Source of the DNA: Bacteroidetes bacterium UBA1941 | GTDB taxonomy: Bacteria > Bacteroidota > Bacteroidia > Chitinophagales > LD1 | NCBI GenBank assembly: GCA_002336805.1 | Contig: DDEZ01000011.1 | Coordinates: forward strand, 372,001 to 436,000 | Length of the DNA: 64,000 nt | Direction: 5' to 3' | Shown here: in pieces, positions 52,083 through 60,707 of the stretch | How positions within the stretch are numbered: the stretch's first letter is position 1 | Layout of the letters: each line of letters opens with the position of its first letter | Program-made: the position numbers and the translations under genes | Notes under the pieces: generated by a model | The model's input: the letters and a program-made list of their open reading frames with translations, nothing else | Databases searched by the model: none | What the model was told of the DNA's origin: nothing

Positions 52083-53456
52083 TTATTGCTTCACAAACTT
52101 AGTGCGGCTGAAGCTGCCGTTGCTATTCAGCTCCAGTACATAGATACCTGCGCTGAGTTTTGAAATATTGATCTGCTCTGCAGGAGTTTTTATGTCCATC
52201 ATGAGCTGGCCTTTCAGGTCGTATATTTTCTGCTCAGTGATACGCTCTGTGCTGCGTATGGTCAGTACATCGGTAGCAGGATTAGGATAGATGCTGATCG
52301 CGCTTTCGTCAGATATATCATGGATGCCATTAGGGCCCTGGATGCTCAGGTGGGTCATAGGGCCGCCTGCCGTCTTGAATATATAGAACGAAGAGTCGCA
52401 GTAGGTGTCGTAGCAGGTAGTACCCGGAGTGCCTACAGTGAGGCACACCGTGTATTGGCCTGGAGTGGTATAGGTGTGAGATGGGTACGGGTTGGTAGAG
52501 GTGGTGCCATCGCCAAAGCTCCAGAGTACATTCTGGCCATAGTTTCCGGTAGAAAGGTTGATCCCGGTGTAGTAGCCCTGGCTGGCAGCATTGAGAGAGT
52601 CCGGATAGATCACAAAGTATGCCTGGCAGCCACCGCCTGTAGCAGAGTTGCCCAGAGTGATGCAGTCAGTGGCCACACAGCCTGTCGTGTCAGTCACGGC
52701 TACACATACCGTAGGGCGCAGGGCCAGAGCAGCAGAGTCTATGACTATAGTGGCGCTTCCATTGCCGGTGATGGTGGTATTGTCATACGTCCATACATAG
52801 CTGGAGGAGCCGCTATTCAGCGCAGACACGGTGAATGTATACGTGCTGTCCTGCTGACTGGTGAGGGAAAGGTAGGCGCTGCAGGTCGTCTGCAGTGTGT
52901 CAAATACGTCTACACAGTTGGTCGCAGTGCAGCCGGTAGCATCAGTCACAGCCACGCACACATAGTAGAACGTATTGATAGGCGCGAGCGCGATAGTCGG
53001 CGATGCCAGGGTGGAGGCCTGCTGGCCGTCTACAGTCCAGCTGTAGCTGTATGGGCCTGTGCCGGTAGAGACCGTTGCAAAAGTGTAGTCTCCATTGGAG
53101 TCAGCATAGGATATAGTAGTGCTGCAGTTAGTGCCCCCGCCCAGATTCACGGTATCACATCTGGTGAAGCTACATCCGCCTGCGGCGGTATCGTGGGCTG
53201 TCAGGCATACTGTATAGGAAGTTATTAGTCCGTTATACTGGTGCGCTACCTGCGATCCGGTACCTGATGTGCCATCGCCGAAGCTCCATGTATAGATGGA
53301 AGTAGCAGCATTGAGTCCTATAGTGCTGTCTACATAAAAAGTGGCCCAGCCGCCCGTAGGCGTCGTGGAATAGGAAAAACCTGCAAAGCACTGGGCCGAT
53401 GCGCTGCCTATACTTAAGCAGCAGGCGAGAAGTGCGAGGAGCAATTTTGATTTCAT
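52083..53456 (-). CDS. PKD-domain T9SS type A cargo protein
   Basis: From ATG 53456 the 457-residue protein has a signal peptide (MKSKLLLALLACCLSIGSAS), a first PKD-type domain (IYTWSFGDGTSGTGSQ), two central repeats of the form VCVAVTD-TTGC-x-A-T-x-C, a second PKD domain (NVLWSFGDGTTSTNPYPSHT) and a type A sorting domain (SIYPNPATDVLTIRSTE ... GIYVLELNSNG). PKD modules are extracellular beta-sandwiches used in adhesion or polysaccharide binding. The longer open frame to 53552 lies upstream of the signal peptide and is excluded. Function beyond surface display is unknown. Confidence 0.87.
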   Translation of the reverse strand: MKSKLLLALLACCLSIGSASAQCFAGFSYSTTPTGGWATFYVDSTIGLNAATSIYTWSFGDGTSGTGSQVAHQYNGLITSYTVCLTAHDTAAGGCSFTRCDTVNLGGGTNCSTTISYADSNGDYTFATVSTGTGPYSYSWTVDGQQASTLASPTIALAPINTFYYVCVAVTDATGCTATNCVDVFDTLQTTCSAYLSLTSQQDSTYTFTVSALNSGSSSYVWTYDNTTITGNGSATIVIDSAALALRPTVCVAVTDTTGCVATDCITLGNSATGGGCQAYFVIYPDSLNAASQGYYTGINLSTGNYGQNVLWSFGDGTTSTNPYPSHTYTTPGQYTVCLTVGTPGTTCYDTYCDSSFYIFKTAGGPMTHLSIQGPNGIHDISDESAISIYPNPATDVLTIRSTERITEQKIYDLKGQLMMDIKTPAEQINISKLSAGIYVLELNSNGSFSRTKFVKQ

Positions 53457-53578
53457 GTGATTTGTGTTTTTAGTGATTGATCTGTTTTGATGATACAAAT
53501 GTATGCTGCAAATAGACCCCGGCCAACCTGATTTTTCAATATTCTTATGCATTCAATTGCATGATGCGTCAGGTTATC

Positions 53579-55060
53579 CTAACTTTTACTGTTTGTTCTA
53601 TGGAAGCGTTTAGCCAGCCATATGTTGTATTTGATGATTTCAGAATCTTCCTTGTCCAAAGTGTTTTTGCTGGTAAAAAGCATGTCAGCCTTGCGCAGGA
53701 TATGTGTATCCCGGCGATAGTCCGGAGAGTGGTTCATCTCCGTCAGGAGCGCTAGTATTTTAAGGTCCCTGTGCAGTGTTTTCTCGCCTGCCAGTTCTGC
53801 TGCATTTTTGGATACTTGTTTTAGCCTGTGGGTCAGGTTCTCACGGTCTCCCGATTCAAATGTAATGATCAGCTCCGATACCTCTATCTTCAGCCGGAAA
53901 GCCGCATCCGCAGACCTGAAACCATCGCTGATGTACAGGCGCACGAGGTTTTTCAGTGCTTCTTTGTATCGGCCCAGGTCGTAGAGCAGTGTGACCCGGT
54001 TTAGGTAGACATAGAAGTCGTATGCATTGTTGCGGCGTTTTTTCATGTCTGCATCCAGGGCATCCAGCACACTCAGCGCCTTTGATGGCTGCAGGTGCGA
54101 ATAGTTGTATACCAGCAGGCTGCTGTAAAAGAAATAGTACTTATCGTACAGCATTTTATTAAATGCTTCGATCTCTTTACCTAGCTTTTCTGCGTAGGTG
54201 AGGGATTCTTTATGTTTTTTGTTTTTAAACAGAGAGTTGGCCGCGTAGGTTAGCATCTGCAGTTTGAGTTCATGGTTATCACGGTCAAACCATTTCTCTT
54301 TTTCAAATTTCTGGTACGTCTCTATAGCTAGTTTTTCCAATGCCTCGTAGTTGTGCTGCTGCAGAAATATCTTGCTGAGCGCATTATATATCCTGGCCTC
54401 CAGATTCTTCCCAAAATTAGACGTAGTACGACTAGATACAGCTTTGACTTTGGCCTGCAGTTTTTTCATCAGGTTCTGATCCACAGAGCCGAAGTTTTGT
54501 GAGCGGCGCAGCCTGTAGGAGAGAGCGGCCAGGGCATTGTCCATCTCGCGCAGGTCCGCTACTATATCCGCGTTCTGCTCTCGGCGGAGGATATAGTCAT
54601 CGGGATTGATCTCCGGCATATCTGAGGAGAGGCGTATGTATTCGCTATAGATCACATCCAGCATCTCGTAGCTCTCGGTAGCTATGGCACACTTTTCCGC
54701 CTTGCGCAGGTAGCTGTGCGCTACTTTCAGCAGGTGGCGTGACCGGTATATGTGGGAGAGCTGCAGGTACTGGTGTATCTCATACACCTGATCTTTATGT
54801 GTATTGAGTAGTACGAGGCTATCTCCGATGTTTTCTATCAGCCTGTTTTTTAGCTGGTAGTAGCGGTTTTTGGAGGCGTCAGTATAGGATAGCTTTTTGA
54901 TAGCCTTGTCTTCCTCAAATTTTTCTCCGCTGCTGCGCATATAGTCCAGCAGGATGAGGTCTTTGCGCTCTGCCGTATGATCGCCATACTCAGACAGCAG
55001 GCGAAACTTTCGTAATTCCTCCTTGTTTAGCTTGTCTACTATCTGATTGAGAAGATCCAT
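53579..55060 (-). CDS. Conserved hypothetical helical-repeat protein
   Basis: The 493-residue protein has no signal peptide and no membrane segment. It is built of paired helices: KNRLIENIGDSLVLLNTHKD, SHLLKVAHSYLRKAEKCAIA-like and QQHNYEALEKLAIETYQKFE, in the style of TPR or other alpha-solenoids. I recall similar proteins of this length across Bacteroidota with no assigned role. It is flanked by T9SS cargo genes but shares no operon with them. A scaffold or regulatory role is a guess. Confidence 0.72.
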   Translation of the reverse strand: MDLLNQIVDKLNKEELRKFRLLSEYGDHTAERKDLILLDYMRSSGEKFEEDKAIKKLSYTDASKNRYYQLKNRLIENIGDSLVLLNTHKDQVYEIHQYLQLSHIYRSRHLLKVAHSYLRKAEKCAIATESYEMLDVIYSEYIRLSSDMPEINPDDYILRREQNADIVADLREMDNALAALSYRLRRSQNFGSVDQNLMKKLQAKVKAVSSRTTSNFGKNLEARIYNALSKIFLQQHNYEALEKLAIETYQKFEKEKWFDRDNHELKLQMLTYAANSLFKNKKHKESLTYAEKLGKEIEAFNKMLYDKYYFFYSSLLVYNYSHLQPSKALSVLDALDADMKKRRNNAYDFYVYLNRVTLLYDLGRYKEALKNLVRLYISDGFRSADAAFRLKIEVSELIITFESGDRENLTHRLKQVSKNAAELAGEKTLHRDLKILALLTEMNHSPDYRRDTHILRKADMLFTSKNTLDKEDSEIIKYNIWLAKRFHRTNSKS

Positions 55061-55105
55061 TTTTTATCTTTTGGATAGCTAAGATATAAATTTAATATCC
55101 TGAAG

Positions 55106-55113
55106 TACTTTCG
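55106..55113 (+). promoter_or_regulatory. -7-like box of the 55.1 kb cargo gene
   Basis: TACTTTCG lies 32 bases before the ATG at 55146 and just before an in-frame GTG at 55113, so the ATG is the likely start. Confidence 0.4.
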
Positions 55114-55145
55114 TGAATTATGTACCTTTATTAAAAGTTTTTGTC

Positions 55146-55868
55146 ATGAAGATGATCCGCTACATACTTGGGGTACTTTTAGTGTCTGTATCTATACATG
55201 CAGAGGCACAGCTCAGCATCTATATGGACCCACATGCCTTTGACTCGATAGCCAATAGAAGCTACCAGCTCAATAACAGTAATGCCATCAATACTCCTAC
55301 TGTCGATGTGACGCTTACCAATCAAACTGGCTCCGCTTTCGCAGATAGTATTTATTTCGGATATAGCGTACGGGCCGGCGGTTCTACTAATGACTACCAG
55401 TCTTATGCTACTGTCTCCTCCGGGATATATTACCCCATTACATATGTCACTATGCCACCGCAGGGGTCTGCTGTGGTAGGAAGCCTCATCTTTCATTTTA
55501 CCAGTCCGGTATTTGTAGTGGGGTCATCCATTGTGGTAATCTGGCCGATAGTCAAGGGGCAAACTGCTCAGGTGGATTCAGCTACAATATCCTTTTCGAT
55601 CACCGCTCCGGATGGCATAGGAGAGGAGACTGCACATGGGGATAAAGTATATATGCATGGCTCGTATCTGGTCATAGAAAATGTCGAAAATATCATTGGA
55701 GGCATAAGAATTTATGATGTTACCGGCCAGCTGGTCCTCTCCAGGGAGGCCACCGGTGATATGCGCCTGCCTATGCAGCAGTACGCTGATGGAGTGTATA
55801 CAGTAGAGACCATCGCAGGCCAGGGCACCCGCAAGGCGTACAAGGTCATGAAAAGATCGGGATATTAG
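55146..55868 (+). CDS. Small T9SS type A cargo protein
   Basis: The 240-residue protein has a signal peptide (MKMIRYILGVLLVSVSIHAEAQ), a beta-sandwich-like middle (DVTLTNQTGSAFADSIYFGY) and a T9SS sorting domain with the weaker start VYMHGSYLVIENVENIIGGI and a clear end (DGVYTVETIAGQGTRKAYKV). The usual YPNP entry motif is missing, but the later strands fit. The fold and role of the middle domain are unknown. It converges with the SDR gene, 3 bases apart. Confidence 0.75.
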   Translation: MKMIRYILGVLLVSVSIHAEAQLSIYMDPHAFDSIANRSYQLNNSNAINTPTVDVTLTNQTGSAFADSIYFGYSVRAGGSTNDYQSYATVSSGIYYPITYVTMPPQGSAVVGSLIFHFTSPVFVVGSSIVVIWPIVKGQTAQVDSATISFSITAPDGIGEETAHGDKVYMHGSYLVIENVENIIGGIRIYDVTGQLVLSREATGDMRLPMQQYADGVYTVETIAGQGTRKAYKVMKRSGY

Positions 55869-55871
55869 AGT

Positions 55872-56645
55872 TTACTTCTTGCCCCACACATAGGCAGAGC
55901 GCTGGGCGGTAGGGTAGATCACCATATTAGTGATATTGACATGAGGCGGTGCGCTGCAGATATAGAGGGCGGCATCAGCTATATCCTGCGGATGTAGCGG
56001 CTCATAGCCATCATAGACTTTGGCAGCTTTCTCCCGGTCTCCATGGAATCGCACCTCAGAGAACTCCGTCTCGCACGCGCCCGGATCTATAGAGGCACAA
56101 CGTATCTCTGTACCCACTAGGTCGAGGTTGATCGCCTCATTCAGCGCCTTTACAGCAAATTTTGAAGCATTGTAGACATTGCCCTCCGGGTATACTATAT
56201 GGCCCGCAGTACTGCCTATATTGATGATATGGCCCTCACCGCGCTCTACCATCATGGGGAGTATGGCGCGGGTGATATACAGCAGGCCTTTGATATTAGT
56301 ATCTATCATCTTCTCCCAGTCGCTGATCAGTCCCTCATAGATCTTATCCTTGCCAGATGCGAGGCCCGCATTATTGATCAGTATATCCGGTACGATCTCA
56401 GACTCCTGCAGGTCGTTGGCCATCTTGACCGCCTCAGGAAACTGCCTTACGTCAAAATTGTACGTACGCACCTTTACGCCATATTTCTCCTCCAGTATGT
56501 GCTGTGCGGACTCCAGCCGCTCCGCACGGCGGCCGGTCAGGATCAGGCTCGCGCCATTCTTTGCAAACAGCTCCGCGCACGCGCGACCGATACCCGAGGT
56601 AGCACCCGTGATCAGTACCCATTTGCCATGTACACTATTGCTCAT
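55872..56645 (-). CDS. Short-chain dehydrogenase/reductase
   Basis: The 257-residue protein has the classical SDR layout: cofactor loop ITGATSGIGRACAELF at 12-27, INNAGLAS near 90-97, catalytic Ser145, Tyr158 and Lys162 (GSTAGHIVYPEGNVYNASK), and DPGACETEFSEVRF in the substrate loop. The basic residues GRRAER after the second strand point to NADP(H). It resembles YdfG-like 3-hydroxy acid dehydrogenases; the physiological substrate is unknown. Confidence 0.9.
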   Translation of the reverse strand: MSNSVHGKWVLITGATSGIGRACAELFAKNGASLILTGRRAERLESAQHILEEKYGVKVRTYNFDVRQFPEAVKMANDLQESEIVPDILINNAGLASGKDKIYEGLISDWEKMIDTNIKGLLYITRAILPMMVERGEGHIINIGSTAGHIVYPEGNVYNASKFAVKALNEAINLDLVGTEIRCASIDPGACETEFSEVRFHGDREKAAKVYDGYEPLHPQDIADAALYICSAPPHVNITNMVIYPTAQRSAYVWGKK

Positions 56646-56789
56646 GGTATGAAAATAGGGAAAAGACGTGAGACGCTAGACTAGAGATATGAGAACCAAG
56701 AGCCAGAAGCAAGAGTGGAATGATCTTATCGCAGGATTTGCATCTATATGAATACTTAATACTAGCTACTAAATACCCGGCATGATCTA

Positions 56790-57260
56790 CTACTTCATAT
56801 ATGCCTCCATCTCATCCTCTATACCCTTGCGCAGCTCCATGAGGCGGATCGCATATTGCTGTAGTTGCTTCTCCTCGTCTGTATCTGCAGTATACACCGG
56901 GACATTTACAGGTTTGCCATCAGGGCCTACCGAGACGAAGATGATCACGCAGTGCGTATTGCGCACCCACTCGTCAGACTGCGGGCTCTTGCTGAATACA
57001 TCTACAGAGATGTGCATAGAGCTATTGCCTGTATGTATCAGGCGCGCACGTAGCTCTACGAGGTAGCCTATCAGCATCGGCTTGAAAAACCGGATGCCGC
57101 CTACATAGACCGTCACCGCATAGCCCCCGCACCAGTTGGCCGCGCAGGCATAGCCCGCCTGGTCTATCCATTTCATCACAGAGCCGCCATGCACCTTGCC
57201 GCCAAAGTTCACATTCACCGGCTCTGCCAGAAATCGGAGCGTTATAGTTTTCTCTTGCAT
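56790..57260 (-). CDS. Acyl-CoA thioesterase, YciA/BACH type
   Basis: The 156-residue hotdog-fold protein shows NVNFGGKVHGGSVMKWIDQA with the conserved G-G-x-V-H-G-G-x-x-M-x-W-I-D-x-A pattern around the central helix, FKPMLIGYLVELRARLIHTG, and VSVGPDGKPVNVP. Such enzymes hydrolyse medium- and long-chain acyl-CoA in the cytoplasm. It may share a transcript with the SDR gene but the gap is 144 bases and holds a short GTCT-rich spacer. Confidence 0.88.
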   Translation of the reverse strand: MQEKTITLRFLAEPVNVNFGGKVHGGSVMKWIDQAGYACAANWCGGYAVTVYVGGIRFFKPMLIGYLVELRARLIHTGNSSMHISVDVFSKSPQSDEWVRNTHCVIIFVSVGPDGKPVNVPVYTADTDEEKQLQQYAIRLMELRKGIEDEMEAYMK

Positions 57261-57344
57261 GTGATGAAGATAATCAAAGACCTGTAAGAGTGCATTGTGC
57301 TTTACTACTGTATTGCCTATTATTGTGGCACCTAAATTAAATTC

Positions 57345-58793
57345 ATGAAACTCTGGAAACTGCTGTTGCTGCCCCTTTGCTTACTTTATATTTCCTCTTT
57401 CGCCCAGTTTGATGAGCTCAGAATATCTTCCGGCCAGGCCTATGACTGCAATGTCATGGAGGGGCTCTGCGGTGGTACGACAGCCTATGATATGGGAGCT
57501 GTATTCACTGATAATGATGGCCACGTCATAGACATGGTCTACTATGATCAGACTGCCGGACTGCGCACTATGGCCTTGGATGGCAGTGGGCAGCCTAAGG
57601 TCAATGACTATAGAGAGAAATTTGCGACTTATCCATTCAATCATTATCCTGTCAAAGTAGGTGGGCGGCTATACTATCTCTTCGCTATTTGTAGCAAGAA
57701 CGCCTGCGAGATATGGGCATTTGATATCGATAATGTGACAGGTACCTGTGGCACCGGGCACAAGATAGTCACCACCAATAGCCTGTGGGGTGGATTTAAA
57801 ATAGGCTACTCTGAGGATAAGCAGAGGCTGGCTATCTACTATCACACAGATGGTGGAGAGAAAATGGCCGATGGCTACCACCCGGCTGTAGGGTACGTGG
57901 TAGTGGACAAAAGTATGCGCAAAATAGCCTCTGGAAATGCCTTGTGCCCGTATGCAAACTACAAATATGAAGAGCACGGCCTGGGCCTGGACTCCAGGAA
58001 TAATGTCTACGTATGCTACAAGCGCAAGGGAAAGCAGAGTGGCTACGAAGTGTTGGAACTGGATGACAGGGGCACTGAGGCCAGGACCGCCCGCCTCGAT
58101 GTGGATGAGTTTTGTGAGCTGGATGCCCACTTCGTAGAGTCTGGCGGCAATGTCTATCTGTATGGATGCACCTACAGGGAAACATTCCTGGACCGCAAAT
58201 ACCATAAGGAATCAGATCTGGTCATCAGCCGGCTGGACATGGCGCATGGCAAAGCTGATCAGGTGGCAAAGACTCCCACCAATTTCTACACTGGCCTGGA
58301 CTCGGCTATAAACAATTATTTTGGAGCCATCTATTTCGGAGGTACCGTACAGGCACCCTATACGCTGCATATCAAAGAGGTGATACCCATGCCTGATTCT
58401 ACACAGGTCATCATAGGCAATGCTGACCGGGGCTTTTTTATCATGAGGGTCACCGCTACGGGCGAGATCAAGTGGCTAAACCATGCCTTTGGTTGCAATA
58501 AATATGGCCGGACCTATCCTGTCAACTATGTTATGACGGCGGATGCAGTGTACGTGCCACAGTCATCTTTTTTCAAAAAGACGAAGGGCCCATGGTCCAA
58601 GAATGCGATCAACCCCAAGATGGATGTCACACTCACCAAGTTTACTATGGATGGGAAAGTAGAGCAGAAGATACTCTATCCCGATGCTGAGATCAAGTCC
58701 GTAAGCTCCTCTCCGGATCACAAGACGCTGGTAGCAGTCTACCACAAGTATGAGACCACAGACTTGCAGCTGCTGCGCATATCTGTGAAATAG
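57345..58793 (+). CDS. Hypothetical exported protein
   Basis: The 482-residue protein has a signal peptide (MKLWKLLLLPLCLLYISSFA) and a mature region of alternating short strands and charged loops (YYLFAICSKNACEIWAFDID, RLAIYYHTDGGEKMADGY, NVYVCYKRKGKQSGYEVLEL), the look of a beta-propeller with about seven blades. There are several Cys residues but no T9SS sorting domain; it ends LLRISVK. No family is recognised. It could be periplasmic or outer-membrane associated. Confidence 0.7.
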   Translation: MKLWKLLLLPLCLLYISSFAQFDELRISSGQAYDCNVMEGLCGGTTAYDMGAVFTDNDGHVIDMVYYDQTAGLRTMALDGSGQPKVNDYREKFATYPFNHYPVKVGGRLYYLFAICSKNACEIWAFDIDNVTGTCGTGHKIVTTNSLWGGFKIGYSEDKQRLAIYYHTDGGEKMADGYHPAVGYVVVDKSMRKIASGNALCPYANYKYEEHGLGLDSRNNVYVCYKRKGKQSGYEVLELDDRGTEARTARLDVDEFCELDAHFVESGGNVYLYGCTYRETFLDRKYHKESDLVISRLDMAHGKADQVAKTPTNFYTGLDSAINNYFGAIYFGGTVQAPYTLHIKEVIPMPDSTQVIIGNADRGFFIMRVTATGEIKWLNHAFGCNKYGRTYPVNYVMTADAVYVPQSSFFKKTKGPWSKNAINPKMDVTLTKFTMDGKVEQKILYPDAEIKSVSSSPDHKTLVAVYHKYETTDLQLLRISVK

Positions 58794-58817
58794 CAAAGGC
58801 GACCGAAGCCGCCTTTG
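58794..58817. terminator. Weak hairpin between convergent genes, shared with a PPIase paralogue
   Basis: The stem caaaggcg/cgcctttg has an eight-base loop. A near-identical hairpin (agggcgaccaaagccgccct) lies at 62325-62352 beside a paralogous PPIase gene, followed in both cases by GTCTA-rich sequence. Confidence 0.6.
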
Positions 58818-58853
58818 TTGTATTTGCATTGTCTAATGTCTAGCGTCTATTGT

Positions 58854-59810
58854 CTACTTCACTCCGATCATCTCTACATCAAAGATGAGGTCAGACTTGG
58901 CAGGCAGTGGTCCGCGTGCCTGATCGCCATACGCCAGGAAGTATGGTATGATGAGCTTCGCCTTTGTACCTACTTTCAGCAGGCCGAAACCCTCATCCCA
59001 GCCGGCTATCACACGGCCCATCCCTACAGGAAATTCAAACTCTTTGCCACGGTCACGGGAAGAATCAAATTTACTGCCATCCCAGAAAGTACCAGTGTAG
59101 TGTGCTACTACTGTCTGGCCCTTGCCGGCTACTGCGCCTGTACCTTCTTTCTCAGTCACGATATAGAGGCCTGTACCCGTCGGCACAGCGTCAGGAAACT
59201 TCGCCTTCACCTTCTGCTCCCAGGCTGCCTTCAGACCTTCACGGGCTTTCTCTACCTTCTGTTTGAGCAGCGCGTCACGATCATTGAATGTGGCGATAGC
59301 ATCAAATCTGGTAGCCGCATCACCTACACGCACGATCTCCATATTGCTGATGGTGTCGCCCTGGCCTATGGAGTTGACTACGTCCATGCCTTCTATTACG
59401 TGGCCAAAGACAGTGTGCTTATCATCCAGCCATGCCGTAGGCACGTGGGTGATAAAGAACTGCGAACCATTCGTGCCGGGGCCGGCATTGGCCATAGAGA
59501 GTACACCCGGGCCTACGTGGCGCAGCGTCGGGTCAAACTCATCTCCAAAACGGTAGCCCGGGCTACCGGAGCCACTGCCTGTATGGTCACCACCCTGTAT
59601 CATAAACTTCGGTATCACACGGTGAAAGCTCAGTCCGTCATAGAATGGCTTGCCCTTCTTGACATTCGCCGCAGGGTGATTGCCTTCTGCGAGCGCGATA
59701 AAGTTGGCTACAGTCACCGGGGTCTTTTCAAACTCCAGGCTGCAGATGATCTTTCCTTTATTGGTATTAAATACGGCGTAGAGGCCGGGCTGTGTGAGTA
59801 CGTCTGACAT
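58854..59810 (-). CDS. Cyclophilin-FKBP fusion peptidyl-prolyl isomerase, cytoplasmic form
   Basis: The 318-residue protein joins two unrelated proline isomerase folds. Residues 8-165 are cyclophilin (SFHRVIPKFMIQGGDHTGSG, GPGTNGSQFFITHVPTAWLD, VFGHVIEG). A charged helical linker (165-205) leads to an FKBP domain (VVAHYTGTFWDGSKFDSSRD, VIAGWDEGFGLLKVGTKAKL, IPYFLAYG). There is no signal peptide, so it acts in the cytoplasm, helping protein folding. A secreted paralogue and part of a third lie at 62.4 and 63.6 kb. Such dual-family immunophilins have been reported from Bacteroidota and protists. Confidence 0.92.
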   Translation of the reverse strand: MSDVLTQPGLYAVFNTNKGKIICSLEFEKTPVTVANFIALAEGNHPAANVKKGKPFYDGLSFHRVIPKFMIQGGDHTGSGSGSPGYRFGDEFDPTLRHVGPGVLSMANAGPGTNGSQFFITHVPTAWLDDKHTVFGHVIEGMDVVNSIGQGDTISNMEIVRVGDAATRFDAIATFNDRDALLKQKVEKAREGLKAAWEQKVKAKFPDAVPTGTGLYIVTEKEGTGAVAGKGQTVVAHYTGTFWDGSKFDSSRDRGKEFEFPVGMGRVIAGWDEGFGLLKVGTKAKLIIPYFLAYGDQARGPLPAKSDLIFDVEMIGVK

Positions 59811-59857
59811 ATTGATGTGTTTATTGATGCAGCATAGTTAAGTATTTACTCCCAAAA

Positions 59858-59948
59858 GCCCTAGGCTACCCACCTCTTGTGGGTTATTCGTATCTTCCCA
59901 CCATGTCACCACACATCAGGTCAGGGGAGATACTCGCAGACCTGCATT
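59858..59948 (+). pseudogene. Truncated 5' copy of the downstream GNAT gene
   Basis: This 91-base segment matches 60617-60707 closely, including the promoter-like TATTCGTATCTTC and the first 12 codons (MSPHIRSGEILA against MSPHIRAGEILA). A two-base insertion shifts the frame, giving a stop (TAG) after 15 codons. It lies in the 373-base stretch between the PPIase gene and the A+T-rich gene; apart from this remnant and the hairpin at 60003 I see nothing else there. Confidence 0.85.
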
Positions 59949-60002
59949 AGTCCGCGTTTGTAGCGCTCCTTTGTAGCGTTGCAAAAGCGAGGGACTGGAA
60001 TC

Positions 60003-60017
60003 CTCGTCACAGACGAG
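60003..60017. repeat. Short perfect hairpin in a repeat-like spacer
   Basis: ctcgtc, aca, gacgag forms a six-base-pair stem. It is preceded by a tandem near-repeat of TTTGTAGCG (59957, 59970). The block looks like a copy of a dispersed intergenic repeat rather than coding DNA. Confidence 0.4.
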
Positions 60018-60183
60018 TACTAGATAGGAGGCCGTTCAAACGCTTTAGTTCAGAGGGAGTGATTTAAAAGCCTTCAGATTATAATCCATATATTTCTACG
60101 GCCACTTTCACCTGGTGTTGCTATACTAGCAACTTATAGTAAGCGCATAATATTGTTACCAATTACAGATCTATTGCACTGTT

Positions 60184-60573
60184 ATGAAAGGATTGACAAA
60201 AAGGGACTGGATCATGGGGATTCCCATATTGGTTTTTTTTTGCTTTATGATTTTCGATTCTTTGAGAGGAAATTTACCTGGTTGTGAGGAAAACAAGCAG
60301 TTCTACCAGAATAGTTTGCACAATAAAATATTTGAATGTGAAACAGACTCATTTAAATGGTATAAGAATATTAGTTATTATTTTCATCTAGATGATCAGA
60401 GGCATACAATTATATTTATAAATGCGGCCGCCACTTCAGATTTAGTAGGAAAACTGGAAGTAGGTGATTCTATTGTAAAATATTCAGATACAAGAGATTT
60501 TGAGCTATTCAGGTCTGGTAAATTGATTTATAAATACCAAGCTTATGAGTGTACCTGTCCATATTGCCATTAG
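60184..60573 (+). CDS. Hypothetical A+T-rich membrane-anchored protein
   Basis: The 129-residue protein has one N-terminal membrane helix (GIPILVFFCFMIFDSL) and a small mature domain with four Cys: one near the start (GCEENKQFYQ), one mid-way (FECETDS), and a final CTCPYCH that could bind metal or form a disulfide. No family is recognised. The gene is clearly more A+T-rich than its neighbours and sits between a truncated and a complete copy of the GNAT 5' end, so it appears to be an insertion. Confidence 0.62.
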   Translation: MKGLTKRDWIMGIPILVFFCFMIFDSLRGNLPGCEENKQFYQNSLHNKIFECETDSFKWYKNISYYFHLDDQRHTIIFINAAATSDLVGKLEVGDSIVKYSDTRDFELFRSGKLIYKYQAYECTCPYCH

Positions 60574-60616
60574 CTTATGTGCTATCTTATAAGGGGTTTC
60601 ATCTTCGCCTTTGGGC

Positions 60617-60707
60617 GCCCTAGTTCGCTACATCTCTTGTGTGATATTCGTATCTTCAACATCATGTCACCACACATCAGGGCCGGCGAGATACTGGCAG
60701 ATGCATT
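60617..60707 (+). repeat. Right copy of the 91-base direct repeat (GNAT 5' end)
   Basis: This is the intact counterpart of 59858-59948 and covers the promoter region and first 14-15 codons of the functional GNAT gene. Two small indels and scattered substitutions separate the copies. Confidence 0.8.

Noticed and set aside
52320..53228. A 302-residue open frame on the plus strand opposite the PKD cargo gene
   Set aside because: It is antisense to repeated Thr/Ser/Cys codons of the real gene; the Arg/Ala/Gly-rich product has no recognisable domain.
58815..59807. A 330-residue open frame on the plus strand opposite the cytoplasmic PPIase gene
   Set aside because: The minus strand encodes a complete cyclophilin-FKBP protein with all motifs. 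The plus-strand product is rich in Cys, Tyr and His in the way of antisense translations and has no signature.
59950..60100. tRNA or small RNA gene in the spacer with CTCGTCACAGACGAG
   Set aside because: No acceptor stem, T-loop or anticodon arm can be built; the hairpin alone is better explained as an intergenic repeat.
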